The notes under the pieces: generated by a model
Seen by the model: the letters and a program-made list of their open reading frames with translations, nothing else
Database searches by the model: none
What the model was told of the DNA's origin: nothing
Origin: Candidatus Rhodobacter oscarellae
GTDB taxonomy: Bacteria > Pseudomonadota > Alphaproteobacteria > Rhodobacterales > Rhodobacteraceae
DNA length: 64,000 bases
Reading direction: 5' to 3'
Assembly (NCBI RefSeq): GCF_001078595.1
Contig: NZ_LFTY01000001.1
Location: 425,830 to 489,829 of the forward strand
Shown here: piece by piece, positions 35,197 through 44,461 of the stretch
How positions within the stretch are numbered: the first letter of the stretch is position 1
Layout of the letters: each line of letters opens with the position of its first letter
Position numbers and translations under genes: made by a program

Positions 35197-36277
35197 GATC
35201 TTCCTTTCCGGTGTTCAGAAGCCAGGCATGTGCCGGATGCCACATCACCTGCACGCTTTGGCCCGTATCGAGTTCGGGGCCGCCATGCCCCACTGTGCTT
35301 TCGCTGATCACGCTCTGGCCCATGAAATCCAGCTCATAGCGCAGTGACGCGCCCTGATAGCTGACCGCAAGCACGACCGCGCCGCCGCTGTTCCAGTCGG
35401 GATCGGGCTCTTGGGTCGTGATGCGCACATGTTCGGGGCGCATCACAATCTGTGCGGTGTCGCCCAGTTTGAGGTCCGCGCGCGCGGCGGCCTGAAATTC
35501 CCGGTCACCGATCTGAATGGTGCATTTGTCATCCGCCATGGCGGCGATACGGCCTTCAAGCAGGCTGGAGTCGCCGATGAACTTGGCGACAAAGACATCC
35601 TTCGGCTTTTGGTAGATTTCACGCGGGGTGCCCAACTGTGCGATCTTGCCGTCTTTCATCACGGCGATCCGGTCGGACATGGTCAGCGCCTCGCCCTGAT
35701 CATGCGTGACGTAGATTGTGGTGATCCCAAGGTTGGCCTGAAGTTCCTTTATCCAGAACTTCATCTCCTCGCGCAGGTTTTTGTCGAGCGCTGAGAGCGG
35801 CTCATCCAGCAACAGGATCCGCGGTTCGGTGACCAGCACGCGGGCCAGTGCGACGCGTTGCTGCTGGCCGCCCGACATCTCGCGCTGCATCCGGTGCTCC
35901 AGGCCCGCCATGCCGACCTGTTCCAGTGCAGCACCAACCTTTTGTTTGATCTCTGTCTCGCTGAGTTTGCGCAGCCGCAGCCCAAAGGCGATGTTTTCAA
36001 AGACGTTCATATGCGGAAAAATCGCGTAGTTCTGAAAGACAAAACCGATGTCGCGTTTTTCCGGCGGCAGGGCAGAAACGCCTTGCCCGTCCAATTCGAT
36101 TTCGCCGCTGGTGATGCTTTCGAACCCGGCGATCATCCGCAAAGTGGTTGATTTCCCGCAGCCCGACGGACCGAGAAGCGAGAAGAACTCGCCCTCTTCG
36201 ATGTCGACGGACACATCGTCAACCGCTTTGGTCTGGCCATAGGTCTTGACCAGATTTTTCAGAGAGACGTTGGACAT
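35186..36277 (-). CDS. Polyamine-type ABC transporter ATP-binding protein (PotA-like)
   Basis: A 363-residue ATPase with Walker A (LLGPSGCGKSTTLRMIAG), signature (MSGGQQQRVALARVL), Walker B (ILLLDEPLSALDKNLREEMK), H-loop (VTHDQGEA) and a C-terminal TOBE-2 domain from about residue 280. This matches the PotA/FbpC/CysA group. It energises the two permeases upstream. A factor-independent terminator separates it from the binding-protein gene, so it may be made at a lower level. Confidence 0.9.
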   Translation of the reverse strand: MSNVSLKNLVKTYGQTKAVDDVSVDIEEGEFFSLLGPSGCGKSTTLRMIAGFESITSGEIELDGQGVSALPPEKRDIGFVFQNYAIFPHMNVFENIAFGLRLRKLSETEIKQKVGAALEQVGMAGLEHRMQREMSGGQQQRVALARVLVTEPRILLLDEPLSALDKNLREEMKFWIKELQANLGITTIYVTHDQGEALTMSDRIAVMKDGKIAQLGTPREIYQKPKDVFVAKFIGDSSLLEGRIAAMADDKCTIQIGDREFQAAARADLKLGDTAQIVMRPEHVRITTQEPDPDWNSGGAVVLAVSYQGASLRYELDFMGQSVISESTVGHGGPELDTGQSVQVMWHPAHAWLLNTGKEDHAG

Positions 36278-36295
36278 AACTTTTGTTTCTTCCAG

Positions 36296-36325
36296 AAAAA
36301 TCCCGACGGCGGATGCCGTCGGGAT
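36296..36325 (-). terminator. Factor-independent terminator between binding-protein and ATPase genes
   Basis: An 11-bp perfect stem, ATCCCGACGGC with GCCGTCGGGAT, and a 4-base loop, followed on the minus strand by TTTTT. It lies 19 bases after the binding-protein stop and 18 bases before the ATPase start. Read-through must supply the downstream genes unless they have their own promoter. Confidence 0.88.
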
Positions 36326-36344
36326 AAGTTGCCACGGGTGTGGC

Positions 36345-37463
36345 CTAGCTTGCGAAGATCTCGTTCACCGTTTCCACGATGTCGTCTTCGTTGTCGAGGT
36401 ACCAGTTCCAGTCCGGGATCCACAGCCCGTCCAGCGCGTTGGCATCGTTCGTGACGCCCTTGTCGGTCAGTCGCGCGGGCAGCGCGGACTTCTTGTTTGA
36501 GGGGCGCAAATAGAAAGTCTCGGCCATCTTGGTCTGGTAATCCGGATCGAGCTTGGCGTTGACATAGGCCAGTGCCAGCTTCTTTTCGATCGGATCGGAA
36601 TAGCGCGACACCGAAAGTGTCTGGGTCAGGATCGGTTTGCGCTCCCAGGTGAAGGGGGCCACGGAAATGCCCTTGTCCATTTGCAGGAAGATCTCGCCTT
36701 CCCACTGCACGCCCATCTCGACCTCGCCGCGTTCGACCAGCGTCTGCATGTTGCCGGTGAAATCCGAGATCTTCATCGGCATGGCCGCGCGCATCGCCTC
36801 AAAGCCCGCTTCCATATCGTATTGGTCTTTGCCGAACTCCGCAGCGGCGGTCATGAAAAAGACCTGCTGCAAGCCGTTGGAGGTGATGTAGGTGGCGCGC
36901 TTGTTGGCAAGCTCGGGCCGCCAGAAATCCTTGAACGACGTGGGCGCCGGAGACACCAGATCGGTGCGATAGGCATAGGCATATTGGCCAAAGCCCCATG
37001 TCGCGCCAAGGCCAGAGCCAAAGGCAAAGTCCCAAAGGTCCGAGGCATTGGGGACGTTCTCTTTGATTTCGTCAGTGGTCAGGAAGAAATCCCCGATGCG
37101 GTTCAGTTTTATGATCTCGTTCAGGTTCCAGTTGCCGACATGATGCGACGGGTTCTGCGGGCCGCCCGCGACGTATTTCGGAAACCATGGGAAGCCGCTG
37201 TCATAGGAGACTGTGCAGTTATAGGTCTTCTCGAAGTCGTTGATGATCGCCTCGCGCTGCGCCTCTTCCCAGAAACCACCCCATTCGTTCAGCCGTAACG
37301 TGGCACCCTGGGCATCAAAAGGCTCCCCATCCCAGGCGACGTCCTGCGCCCAGGCATGGTTGATATAGAAGGAATTGACGCCCGCAGCGCCAGCCAAGGC
37401 CGCGCTGCCGGTTTTTAGGAAGGAGCGGCGGTTTGGCCCTTTGGGCTTTGAAGTGTCAGTCAT
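36345..37463 (-). CDS. Polyamine-type ABC transporter binding protein (PotD-like), Tat-exported
   Basis: A 372-residue protein with a twin-arginine leader (NRRSFLKTGSAALAGAAGV, residues 11-29) rather than a Sec signal. The body follows the PotD/iron-type bacterial extracellular protein family (SBP_bac_6/8): LRLNEWGGFWEEAQREAIIN, GNWNLNEIIKL and WGFGQYAYAYRTDLV. Ligands in the family include polyamines and other cationic or amide compounds. The link with a nitroreductase and the hydantoinase pair suggests an N-containing compound; this is inference. Confidence 0.88.
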   Translation of the reverse strand: MTDTSKPKGPNRRSFLKTGSAALAGAAGVNSFYINHAWAQDVAWDGEPFDAQGATLRLNEWGGFWEEAQREAIINDFEKTYNCTVSYDSGFPWFPKYVAGGPQNPSHHVGNWNLNEIIKLNRIGDFFLTTDEIKENVPNASDLWDFAFGSGLGATWGFGQYAYAYRTDLVSPAPTSFKDFWRPELANKRATYITSNGLQQVFFMTAAAEFGKDQYDMEAGFEAMRAAMPMKISDFTGNMQTLVERGEVEMGVQWEGEIFLQMDKGISVAPFTWERKPILTQTLSVSRYSDPIEKKLALAYVNAKLDPDYQTKMAETFYLRPSNKKSALPARLTDKGVTNDANALDGLWIPDWNWYLDNEDDIVETVNEIFAS

Positions 37464-37484
37464 GATCAGTTCCCATGTTGTGTG

Positions 37485-38309
37485 CTACTTGTAAGTGGCC
37501 GCAGTCAGGCGGCGCAGGCTGGTAATTTTGGCGGTGATGACCATCGAGACGACCACCAGCGCGATGGCAAAGATCCCAGCTGCAGCGGCGGTCGGCTCGA
37601 AGGTGTAGCGAAGAGAGGAATACAGCGCGATTGGCAGCGGCGTGTTGTTCGGCGGTGTGAGAAATAGCGAGACATCGAACTGCCCAAAGGACACGATGAA
37701 CGCGAACACTCCGCCTGCAATCAGTGCGGGCGAGATCATCGGCATGGTGATCTTGCGAAAGGTCGTCCAGCGGCTTGCACCCAGGCTGCGGGCCGCTTCC
37801 TCCAGCGATCTGTCAAAGCCCACAAGTGCGGCGCTGACCATTCCGATCACGTAAGGACAGGTAACCAGCACATGCCCGATCACCAGCCCAGCCTGTGTTC
37901 GCGCCAGACCGATATCCGACGAGATATAGAACAAATAGAGCGCCAGCCCGATAACGATCCCGGGCAACATGATGGGGGCCATCACCACCGCCCGGATCAT
38001 GTTGCGGCCCAATGCGGTGCTGCGGATCAGGAACAGGCTGATTGCGGTGCCCAGGATCAGAGAGATAACCATGGTTATCAGGGCGATGATCAGGCTGTAG
38101 AAATAGGCGCCCAGAAAGATATCCGAGGCAAAGAAGGCCTCGATCCAGCGCAGGCTCAGCCCCTCTGGCGGGAAGGTCAGGAACTCGCCGGCATTCAGCC
38201 CGGACAAGATCACCACGACCATGGGTGCGAGCAGGATGAACAGCGTCAAACCCGAAATCCACTTGAACGCACCGGGGATCAGGGCCTCGGAATAGGGTTT
38301 GGAGGCCAT
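37485..38309 (-). CDS. ABC transporter permease (PotC-like)
   Basis: A 274-residue membrane protein with six hydrophobic segments and the permease loop EEAARSLGASRWTTFRKITM-P (EAA motif) near residue 180. The start at 38309 shares one base with the stop of the PotB-like gene (TGATG); the longer frame to 38741 is read through the upstream gene in another frame. It forms the channel with the PotB-like subunit. Confidence 0.9.
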   Translation of the reverse strand: MASKPYSEALIPGAFKWISGLTLFILLAPMVVVILSGLNAGEFLTFPPEGLSLRWIEAFFASDIFLGAYFYSLIIALITMVISLILGTAISLFLIRSTALGRNMIRAVVMAPIMLPGIVIGLALYLFYISSDIGLARTQAGLVIGHVLVTCPYVIGMVSAALVGFDRSLEEAARSLGASRWTTFRKITMPMISPALIAGGVFAFIVSFGQFDVSLFLTPPNNTPLPIALYSSLRYTFEPTAAAAGIFAIALVVVSMVITAKITSLRRLTAATYK

Positions 38310-39169
38310 CAGACGCGCCCTCCGGCCAAGCGGTTTGAGGTGCGCTGATACACCAGCATCGCCGTGATGCTGATCAGGAACATGATCACGGCCACCGATG
38401 CGCCGAACTGCCATTTGGCCAGTTCCGAGATCTGCTGGAAAATGTGGATCGGCAGAACGATGACCTTCCAGCCCCCCATCAGGGTGGGCACCACATAGGA
38501 CGAAATCGCCAGCGCAAATACCAGCAGCAGCCCCGCAAGAATGCCGGGCATGCTCATCGGTACGGTGACTTTCCAAAAGGCCCGCCACCGGCTGGCGCCA
38601 AGGCTGCGAGCGGCTTCTTCCAGCGAGGGGTTGATGCCCTGGATCACGCCGACAAGCGACAAGATCATGAATGGCAAGGCGAATTGCACCAGCCCGACGA
38701 CAACGCCGAAGAAGTTGTACATCAACGGCACTCTGTCCCATCCGGCGGATTGCAGGACCTGATTGATCAGCCCGTTGTCACCCAAGAGCACCATCAGTCC
38801 AAACAGCCGGATCACCATGTCCAGCTGCATCGCGCTGAGGACGAGGATCATCAGGAAGGTGTTGCGCGCCGGATCTGTGGTCTTGGCGATCACATAGGCC
38901 AGCGGATAGCCCAGCAGCAGGGCAATCACCGCAACAAGCGCGGCCAGCCCAACCGACCGCAACGCCGCCTCGTAGTAGATCGAGCGGGTGAAGAACCGTT
39001 CATAGTTGCTAAAGTCGAACATCCAGCGAATGTCCACGATCCCGGTGGATGACTTGTCAAAAGAGATCAGAAACAGCGCGCCAAGCGGTACGAGGAAGAA
39101 CACCAAAAAGAAGGTAAGGCCCGGCATCGCGAGGAGCCAAAGCCTTTTGCTTTCTTCGGTGCCTTGCAT
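38309..39169 (-). CDS. ABC transporter permease (PotB-like)
   Basis: A 286-residue membrane protein with six hydrophobic segments and the EAA loop EEAARSLGASRWRAFWKVTV-P. Start chosen at 39169, after AAAGGGGCAG; the upstream frame to 39232 has no ribosome site. It is the first gene of the minus-strand transport operon and so its promoter should lie in 39170-39300. Confidence 0.9.
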   Translation of the reverse strand: MQGTEESKRLWLLAMPGLTFFLVFFLVPLGALFLISFDKSSTGIVDIRWMFDFSNYERFFTRSIYYEAALRSVGLAALVAVIALLLGYPLAYVIAKTTDPARNTFLMILVLSAMQLDMVIRLFGLMVLLGDNGLINQVLQSAGWDRVPLMYNFFGVVVGLVQFALPFMILSLVGVIQGINPSLEEAARSLGASRWRAFWKVTVPMSMPGILAGLLLVFALAISSYVVPTLMGGWKVIVLPIHIFQQISELAKWQFGASVAVIMFLISITAMLVYQRTSNRLAGGRV

Positions 39170-39831
39170 GTGGACTGCCCCTTTCTCGCTCTTCAAATGA
39201 GAAGCCGAGCGGGCGCCACGCCTCAAGACCAAATGCGGATAGGTCTCAGGTAGAAACGGCTAGGCTGACGCTGGACAACCAGAATGAAGGTGTCAACGTC
39301 TTGTTTTTGCAGGCCTCGTCGATCATTGACAAGAGCGACACCGCAAGGCCGCATCAGCAAAGCGTGGAGAACGAACGGAGTCATTGTCCAGGACCTGATC
39401 GTGGATGCTGGTTGCGACGCAAGAGCGTTCAGGAGCAGGGACCGGGCCGTGCCGCTATTGGCAGGTCGGGCGAAAATGGTCGCATCGCAACCTCAAAGGT
39501 TCTGCAAATGCGAGAGGAGGCTGCCTCGGCAATTGCCGCAACTGCGCAAGTCCCCTTCACCCGCGACGTGTAAATTCGTCGCCCGATTTGTGCCGTGACC
39601 ATCCGGCATGGCCGCTAGGTCTGCTGGGCGGCCGCATCGCGACCTTCGCTCATCCCGGCTTTTTTGTGCTGCGAGCGCACGCAGCATTAAATCACAATGA
39701 TCGGGCTGGACTCTTCTTGACGGCGGTCTATTCGGTTTTGCTGGTTTTGGTACTGCATCGCCGCATGACCGCTGAGAGCCCTAAAAGCCAAATTTTGTAG
39801 ACGGATCGAATGTCGGCTTTCGGGCGTCCGC
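39170..39831. other. Intergenic region, ABC operon to MarR gene
   Basis: 662 bases with no supported gene. The part next to 39169 should carry the promoter of the ABC operon. The rest shows only short frames on both strands without ribosome sites or recognisable products and looks like eroded DNA. A GGCAATTGCC palindrome lies near 39530. Confidence 0.5.
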
Positions 39832-40287
39832 CTAGTCCTTCCAGTTCGCGACGTCCCTCGCGATCTTGTCCAGAATTGCGTGCAGGCGTCCGGTTTCGAT
39901 CGGGGTCAGGCTGCTCAGCATGCGCGCCTCGGCGGATTTGAAGCGTTCCATAATCTCGTCATGCACCTTCTGGCCGTCCGCCGTGATGTTCAGGATCTGC
40001 TTGCGGGTATCGACGGCGTCCCGCGTCCTTGTCAGAAGGCCCTTTCGCTCAAGCGAGGCGACCCCGCGGCTGACCGTGTTGGACGGTTGCTCGGTGATCT
40101 CGCAGATGTCCCGAGCGTTCAGATTGTCCCGAAAGCTGAGGCAAATCAGAACGGTAAGTTCCGGGCGGATGATCCCAAAGTCCTTTTCCATCTGGCGCAG
40201 AATCGGCTCGCGCCAGAAGTTGGTGAGGAATGCGATGCGATACCCGATTGGGAAGGGCGTTGCGTCAAGGATGTCGATCAGCTTCAT
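39832..40287 (-). CDS. MarR-family transcriptional regulator
   Basis: A 151-residue MarR protein: N-terminal helix FLTNFWREPILRQMEKDFG, winged helix with LNARDICEITEQPSNTVSRG and VASLERKGLLTRTRDAVDTRKQILNITADG (D-x-R wing motif). It is divergent from the second TRAP importer, with a perfect 11-bp inverted repeat between them, so it probably represses that operon until a ligand such as an aromatic acid binds. Start at 40287 by fit to the family; the longer frame crosses into the operator. Confidence 0.88.
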   Translation of the reverse strand: MKLIDILDATPFPIGYRIAFLTNFWREPILRQMEKDFGIIRPELTVLICLSFRDNLNARDICEITEQPSNTVSRGVASLERKGLLTRTRDAVDTRKQILNITADGQKVHDEIMERFKSAEARMLSSLTPIETGRLHAILDKIARDVANWKD

Positions 40288-40315
40288 GGGATTCAGCCTA
40301 GCGCGAAGAAAGAGA

Positions 40316-40353
40316 TTGCTCCATATAGAAATATATAGTTCCATATGGAGCAA
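40316..40353. promoter_or_regulatory. Inverted-repeat operator of the TRAP operon
   Basis: TTGCTCCATAT-N16-ATATGGAGCAA, perfect 11-bp arms, in an AT-rich spacer between the MarR gene (-) and the dctQ-type gene (+). It is the obvious MarR site. The right arm contains an in-frame ATG that could be mistaken for the dctQ start. Confidence 0.8.
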
Positions 40354-40368
40354 AGTTGGGAGGAATGG

Positions 40369-40887
40369 TTGCAAGCGCGAGTCACAGATCTTGGCCTGAG
40401 AGCGCTGTCCTATGCGCTGCTCGTGTTGATGGGGCTGATCGTGCTGCAGGTCCTCTTCAGCGCGGTTGACCTGAACCCGGTCGCGACGTTCCAAGCCGCC
40501 TGGCCGCTCTTGGGCAAGGCAATCACGTTGAACTCTCTGTTGGATGCGCAGTGGCACCTGCTGGTGATCATCGGGCTGATGCCTGCCGGGCTGGTCTGGC
40601 TGATGGACCGGCATGTGCGGGTGGATTTCTTCTATCAGAGACGCGCGCTGCGCTGGCAGGCCCGCACAAATCTGCTGGGCAACCTGGCCTTTGCCGCGCC
40701 GTTCTTTGTGATGGCCTTGCAGGCGTCATGGAATTTCGCCGCGCGGGCCTGGGCCTCTGACGAGGGCTCGCGCAACGCGGGTCTGAACGATCTGTGGCTG
40801 ATCAAGGCGGTGCTGCCAATTGGGCTGGCGCTGCTGGCCCTAGCGGTGCTGATCGAGACGGTCCGCCTCATACGGGACGCAAGATGA
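40369..40887 (+). CDS. TRAP transporter small permease (DctQ family)
   Basis: A protein of 172 residues with four hydrophobic segments and the between-helix stretch MDRHVRVDFFYQRRALRWQA that fits DctQ (H-V-R-V-D). Start chosen as TTG at 40369 because GGGAGG lies five bases before it. The in-frame ATG at 40345 is inside the operator, has no ribosome site and would add eight residues. It overlaps the large permease gene by 4 bp (ATGA). Confidence 0.85.
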   Translation: MQARVTDLGLRALSYALLVLMGLIVLQVLFSAVDLNPVATFQAAWPLLGKAITLNSLLDAQWHLLVIIGLMPAGLVWLMDRHVRVDFFYQRRALRWQARTNLLGNLAFAAPFFVMALQASWNFAARAWASDEGSRNAGLNDLWLIKAVLPIGLALLALAVLIETVRLIRDAR

Positions 40888-42191
40888 GCGACGTTATTCT
40901 CCCCCTCGCCATGGCGGCGCTGACGCTTGTGGGTATCCTTTCGGGCTACCGCGTGGCCATGGTGCTGGCGGGGTCGGCGGCCTTGTTCATCCTGATCGCC
41001 GGGCTGCCCATCGCGTTCTTTAACCTGCTGGTCAGCCGGATCTACGCCAACGTCTTGTCGAACTGGCTCTTGGTTGCGATCCCCATGTTCATCTTCATGG
41101 GGCTCATTTTGGAAGGCTCCGGGGTGGCGGAGCGGTCCCTGCGCGCGGCGCAGCGGGCCTTAGGGGGGAGCGCCGCCGGCATGGGCGTCTCGGTCTTGGT
41201 GATCGGGGTCCTGCTGGCGGCCTCTTCCGGGATTGTGGGCGCCTCGGTGGTGCTCTTGGCCCTGCTGGCCTTGCCGCGCCTGCAGGAGGCTGGGTTCGAC
41301 AAGCCCACCTCGGCGGGGCTCATCGGCGCGTCGGGCACCCTGGCGATCCTGATCCCGCCCTCGGTGATGTTGATCGTGCTGGGCGACCAATTACAGACCC
41401 CGGTGCCGGACATGTTCGCGGGTGCCATTGGCCCGGGGCTGGTGCTGGTGGCGGTCTATGCCGCGATGGTGGTCTGGCGCGCACGGGGCTTACCGCGACT
41501 TCCGCGCAAGGAAGGCCCGTCACCCTTGCGCCTGCTCTTTGACCTGGGGCCATTGCTGGCGCTGGTGGTCTCGGTCCTGGGCTCGATCATCGCGGGCATC
41601 GCCACGCCCACCGAGGCGAGCGGGCTGGGCGCCTTTGGCGCGATCCTGATCACCATACTTTACCGCCGCTTTCGCTGGCCCATGCTGATGGAGGCCGCCC
41701 GCAAGACGGTGATCACCACCTCGCTGGTGCTCTTTGTGATGATCGGCGCGACCTGCTTTTCGGCCGTTTTCAACCGCATCGGCGGGGACGAGATGGTGGA
41801 GGCGGCGATAATGTCCTTCGGGTCCGAGCCCTTCACCGTGCTGGCCGTCGTGATGGGCGCCATATTCCTGTTGGGCTTCGTGCTGGACTGGCTAGAGATC
41901 ACGCTGATCCTGATGCCGATCTTCGCGCCCATCGTGGCGGGGCTGGACTTTGGCAACGGGCTGTCGGGCGACGCCCTGCTGGTGTGGTTCGGCATCCTGG
42001 TGGCGGTGAACCTGCAGACAAGTTTTTTGACGCCGCCCTTCGGCTTTTCGCTTTTCTATTTGCGGGGCGCGGTCGGCGACGCGCTGACGACCCCAGAGAT
42101 TTACCGCGGCGTGCTGCCGTTTATCGGGCTCCAGATCCTGGTTCTGGTGCTCTTGATCCTATTCCCCGGGCTGATCACCGGATTGATATGA
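40884..42191 (+). CDS. TRAP transporter large permease (DctM family)
   Basis: A 435-residue protein with about twelve membrane segments and DctM landmarks: AIPMFIFMGLILEGSGVAE, the LLAASSGIVGASVVLLALLALP stretch, and ASGTLAILIPPSVMLIVLGD. It forms a sodium-driven importer with the DctQ subunit before it and the binding protein after it. The gene order DctQ-DctM-DctP differs from the first TRAP operon (DctP-DctQ-DctM). Confidence 0.93.
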   Translation: MSDVILPLAMAALTLVGILSGYRVAMVLAGSAALFILIAGLPIAFFNLLVSRIYANVLSNWLLVAIPMFIFMGLILEGSGVAERSLRAAQRALGGSAAGMGVSVLVIGVLLAASSGIVGASVVLLALLALPRLQEAGFDKPTSAGLIGASGTLAILIPPSVMLIVLGDQLQTPVPDMFAGAIGPGLVLVAVYAAMVVWRARGLPRLPRKEGPSPLRLLFDLGPLLALVVSVLGSIIAGIATPTEASGLGAFGAILITILYRRFRWPMLMEAARKTVITTSLVLFVMIGATCFSAVFNRIGGDEMVEAAIMSFGSEPFTVLAVVMGAIFLLGFVLDWLEITLILMPIFAPIVAGLDFGNGLSGDALLVWFGILVAVNLQTSFLTPPFGFSLFYLRGAVGDALTTPEIYRGVLPFIGLQILVLVLLILFPGLITGLI

Positions 42192-42205
42192 GAGGGAGGA
42201 AACTC

Positions 42206-43222
42206 ATGAGAAAGACATTGATGGCCGCCGCGGTGGCGGCGATGGCGACAAGTGCGGCGGCAGAGGAATACACGCTGCAAAGCGCCTTTGGCGGCTTGCC
42301 GGTGCTGCATCCCACCGCCGAGCGCTTCGTGGCGAATGTGAACGCGCTGACCGGCGGCGCGGTGGATTTCAGCTACCACAAGGCGGGCGAGCTTTCGCCG
42401 CCCTTTGAGATCTTTGACAATGTCAGCGCGGGCGCGCTGGACGCGGCCTGGTCCTACGCGGCCTATGCCAGCGGCAAAGAGCCGGCGGCGGCCCTGTTCG
42501 GCTCGGTGCCCTTTGGCGGTGACCCGCTGTCCTATATCAGCTGGCTGCATCACGGCGGCGGGCTGGAGCTCTGGCAGGAGATCTACGCGCCCTACGGTCT
42601 GGTGCCGATGGCCTGCGGCGTAATCCTGTCCGAGGCGGGCGGCTGGTACACCAAGCCGATTGAGAGCGTCGAGGACTTCCGGGGCCTCAACATCCGCATC
42701 GGCGGGCTGGGCGGGGCGATTGCCGCCAAGCTGGGCGCGAATGCGATGTCGCTGCCTGCGGGAGAGATCTCGACCTCGCTCGAGACGGGCCGCCTGGACG
42801 CGACAGAGCTGAGCTTTCCGCTGATCGACAAGCTTCTGGGCTTCGATAAGGTCGCCAAGAACTACTACTTCCCCGGCTGGCACCAGCCCGCGGGCTTCAT
42901 CGAGTTCTACATGAACAAGGGCAAGTGGGACGCGCTGACCGATGCGCAGCGCACGGCTATCGAGGTCTCCTGCGCCGATGCGAACCTCTACGCGATGGGG
43001 ATCGCCGCGGGCGCGCAATCCGAGGTGCTGCAGGGCTTCCGCGACAATGGCGTGAACGTGGCCCGCTTCCCGGACGCGGTGATGGACGCGCTGCGGGCCG
43101 CGGCGGACGAGGTCTATGCCGAGAAATCCGCCGAGGATGAGATGTTCAAGACGGTGATCGACAGCTACCGCGCCTATGCGGCCAGCTATAACGAGTACCA
43201 GGCGCTGTCCTCGCTCGACTGA
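42206..43222 (+). CDS. TRAP transporter substrate-binding protein (DctP family)
   Basis: A 338-residue exported protein with signal peptide MRKTLMAAAVAAMATSAAAE and a GAGGGAGGA ribosome site. The family landmarks are GLNIRIGGLGGAIAAKLGAN (ligand Arg region, about residue 157) and LPAGEISTSLETGRLDATEL. The last motif with paired aromatic residues later (FPGWHQPAGFIEFYMN) is as in the TakP/keto-acid group of TRAP binding proteins. Ligand therefore may be a carboxylic acid. It leads to a MetE-like gene after a palindromic repeat. Confidence 0.88.
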   Translation: MRKTLMAAAVAAMATSAAAEEYTLQSAFGGLPVLHPTAERFVANVNALTGGAVDFSYHKAGELSPPFEIFDNVSAGALDAAWSYAAYASGKEPAAALFGSVPFGGDPLSYISWLHHGGGLELWQEIYAPYGLVPMACGVILSEAGGWYTKPIESVEDFRGLNIRIGGLGGAIAAKLGANAMSLPAGEISTSLETGRLDATELSFPLIDKLLGFDKVAKNYYFPGWHQPAGFIEFYMNKGKWDALTDAQRTAIEVSCADANLYAMGIAAGAQSEVLQGFRDNGVNVARFPDAVMDALRAAADEVYAEKSAEDEMFKTVIDSYRAYAASYNEYQALSSLD

Positions 43223-43239
43223 TCCCAAACGCAACCCCG

Positions 43240-43263
43240 GCCCCGGACCTGATCCGGGGCCTC
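43240..43263. repeat. Palindromic GC repeat, intergenic copy
   Basis: CCCCGGA-CCTGA-TCCGGGG with flanking G and CCTC, between the TRAP binding-protein gene and the MetE-like gene. It is the intergenic counterpart of the copy within paaD (26831-26854), differing at two of 24 positions. Confidence 0.8.
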
Positions 43264-43285
43264 CAACCTATGCGGAGGCGGCCCC

Positions 43286-44461
43286 ATGCGGCTCAGCCAG
43301 GATAGAATATTGACCTCTCACGTGGGCTCTTTGCCCCGTCCGCCGGACCTGTTGCAGATGCTGGAGGCGGCGGAAACAGGCGGCAAAATAGACGCCGCGG
43401 AGCTGGAGGACCGGATCACGCAGGCGATCTGCGACATCGTCGAGGCGCAACGCGCGGCGGGCGTCGACATCGTCAATGACGGCGAGAACTCCAAGACCTC
43501 TTACACGCTCTACATCCAAGACCGGCTGAACGGCGTGGGCCCGGTCCCGCCCGAGAAGGAACGCCCCAAGACCGCGCAGCATGCCGACCTGATGGAGCAT
43601 CCCGACCTGGTAGAGCTGATGGCGTCGAAGACGGTGGGGCTGAGCTGGTTCGACCGCATGGCCCCGCCCGCCGCGATTGGGCCGGTGAGCTATGGCGACA
43701 TGGCGCCGCTGCAGCGGGACTTGGACAATCTCACCGCGGTCTGCGAGGCCCTGGGCGTGCAAGAGGCGTTCATGAACTCCGCCTCGCCCGGCGTGCTGAC
43801 CAAATTCGTGCCGAACATGCATTACGCCTCTGAGGATGCCTATATCGAGGCCCTGTCCGAGGCGCTGCGCCCGGAATACGAGGCGATCACCCAGGCCGGG
43901 TTCATCCTGCAGATCGACGCGCCGGATCTGGGCTCGGCCCGGCACAACCAGTACCAGGACCTTGACGAGGCGGCGTTCCTGAAGATCGCCGCACGCAATG
44001 TCGAGGCCCTGAACCACGCCACCCGCAATATCGCGCCGGACCGGATGCGCATGCATATCTGCTGGGGGAATTACGAGGGGCCGCATACCCATGACATCGC
44101 CTTTGCCAGCCTGCACCCGGTGGTGATGCAGGCCCGGCCAGCTGGCCTGCTGATCGAGGGCGCGAACCCGGCCCATGCCCATGAATACGAGGACCTCAAG
44201 ACCCTGGGCCTGCCCGACGAGAAGGTGCTGTTGCCCGGCGTGATCGACACGACGACGAACTTTGTCGAGAACCACCGCCTTGTGGCGCAGCGCATCGAGA
44301 AATGGGCCGACGCGGTGGGGCGCGAGCGGGTGATCGCCTCGACCGATTGCGGCTTTGCCACCTTCGCGGGGCCGAACAATCCCGTGGCGCCAACCGTGGT
44401 CTGGTCCAAGCTGCGCGCGCTCTCGCAGGGCGCGGCCCTGGCCTCCGAGGCGCTTTGGTGA
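43286..44461 (+). CDS. MetE C-terminal domain-like methyl/alkyl transferase
   Basis: A 391-residue TIM-barrel protein of the cobalamin-independent methionine synthase C-terminal family. The zinc ligands are visible: H257-x-C259 (RMHICWGNY), E291 (LLIEGANP) and C355 (ASTDCGFATF). The N-terminus (RILTSHVGSLPRPPDLLQML) also fits. It lacks the N-terminal half of true MetE, so it probably transfers a methyl or alkyl group to or from a thiol of a small substrate rather than making methionine. Its stop overlaps the hydrolase start (GTGA). The TRAP importer may bring in its substrate. Confidence 0.82.
   Translation: MRLSQDRILTSHVGSLPRPPDLLQMLEAAETGGKIDAAELEDRITQAICDIVEAQRAAGVDIVNDGENSKTSYTLYIQDRLNGVGPVPPEKERPKTAQHADLMEHPDLVELMASKTVGLSWFDRMAPPAAIGPVSYGDMAPLQRDLDNLTAVCEALGVQEAFMNSASPGVLTKFVPNMHYASEDAYIEALSEALRPEYEAITQAGFILQIDAPDLGSARHNQYQDLDEAAFLKIAARNVEALNHATRNIAPDRMRMHICWGNYEGPHTHDIAFASLHPVVMQARPAGLLIEGANPAHAHEYEDLKTLGLPDEKVLLPGVIDTTTNFVENHRLVAQRIEKWADAVGRERVIASTDCGFATFAGPNNPVAPTVVWSKLRALSQGAALASEALW

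Noticed and set aside
39284-39598. Short frames in the ABC-MarR gap
   Set aside because: Several overlapping frames with Arg/Ser-rich products and no start signals; typical of random high-GC frames.
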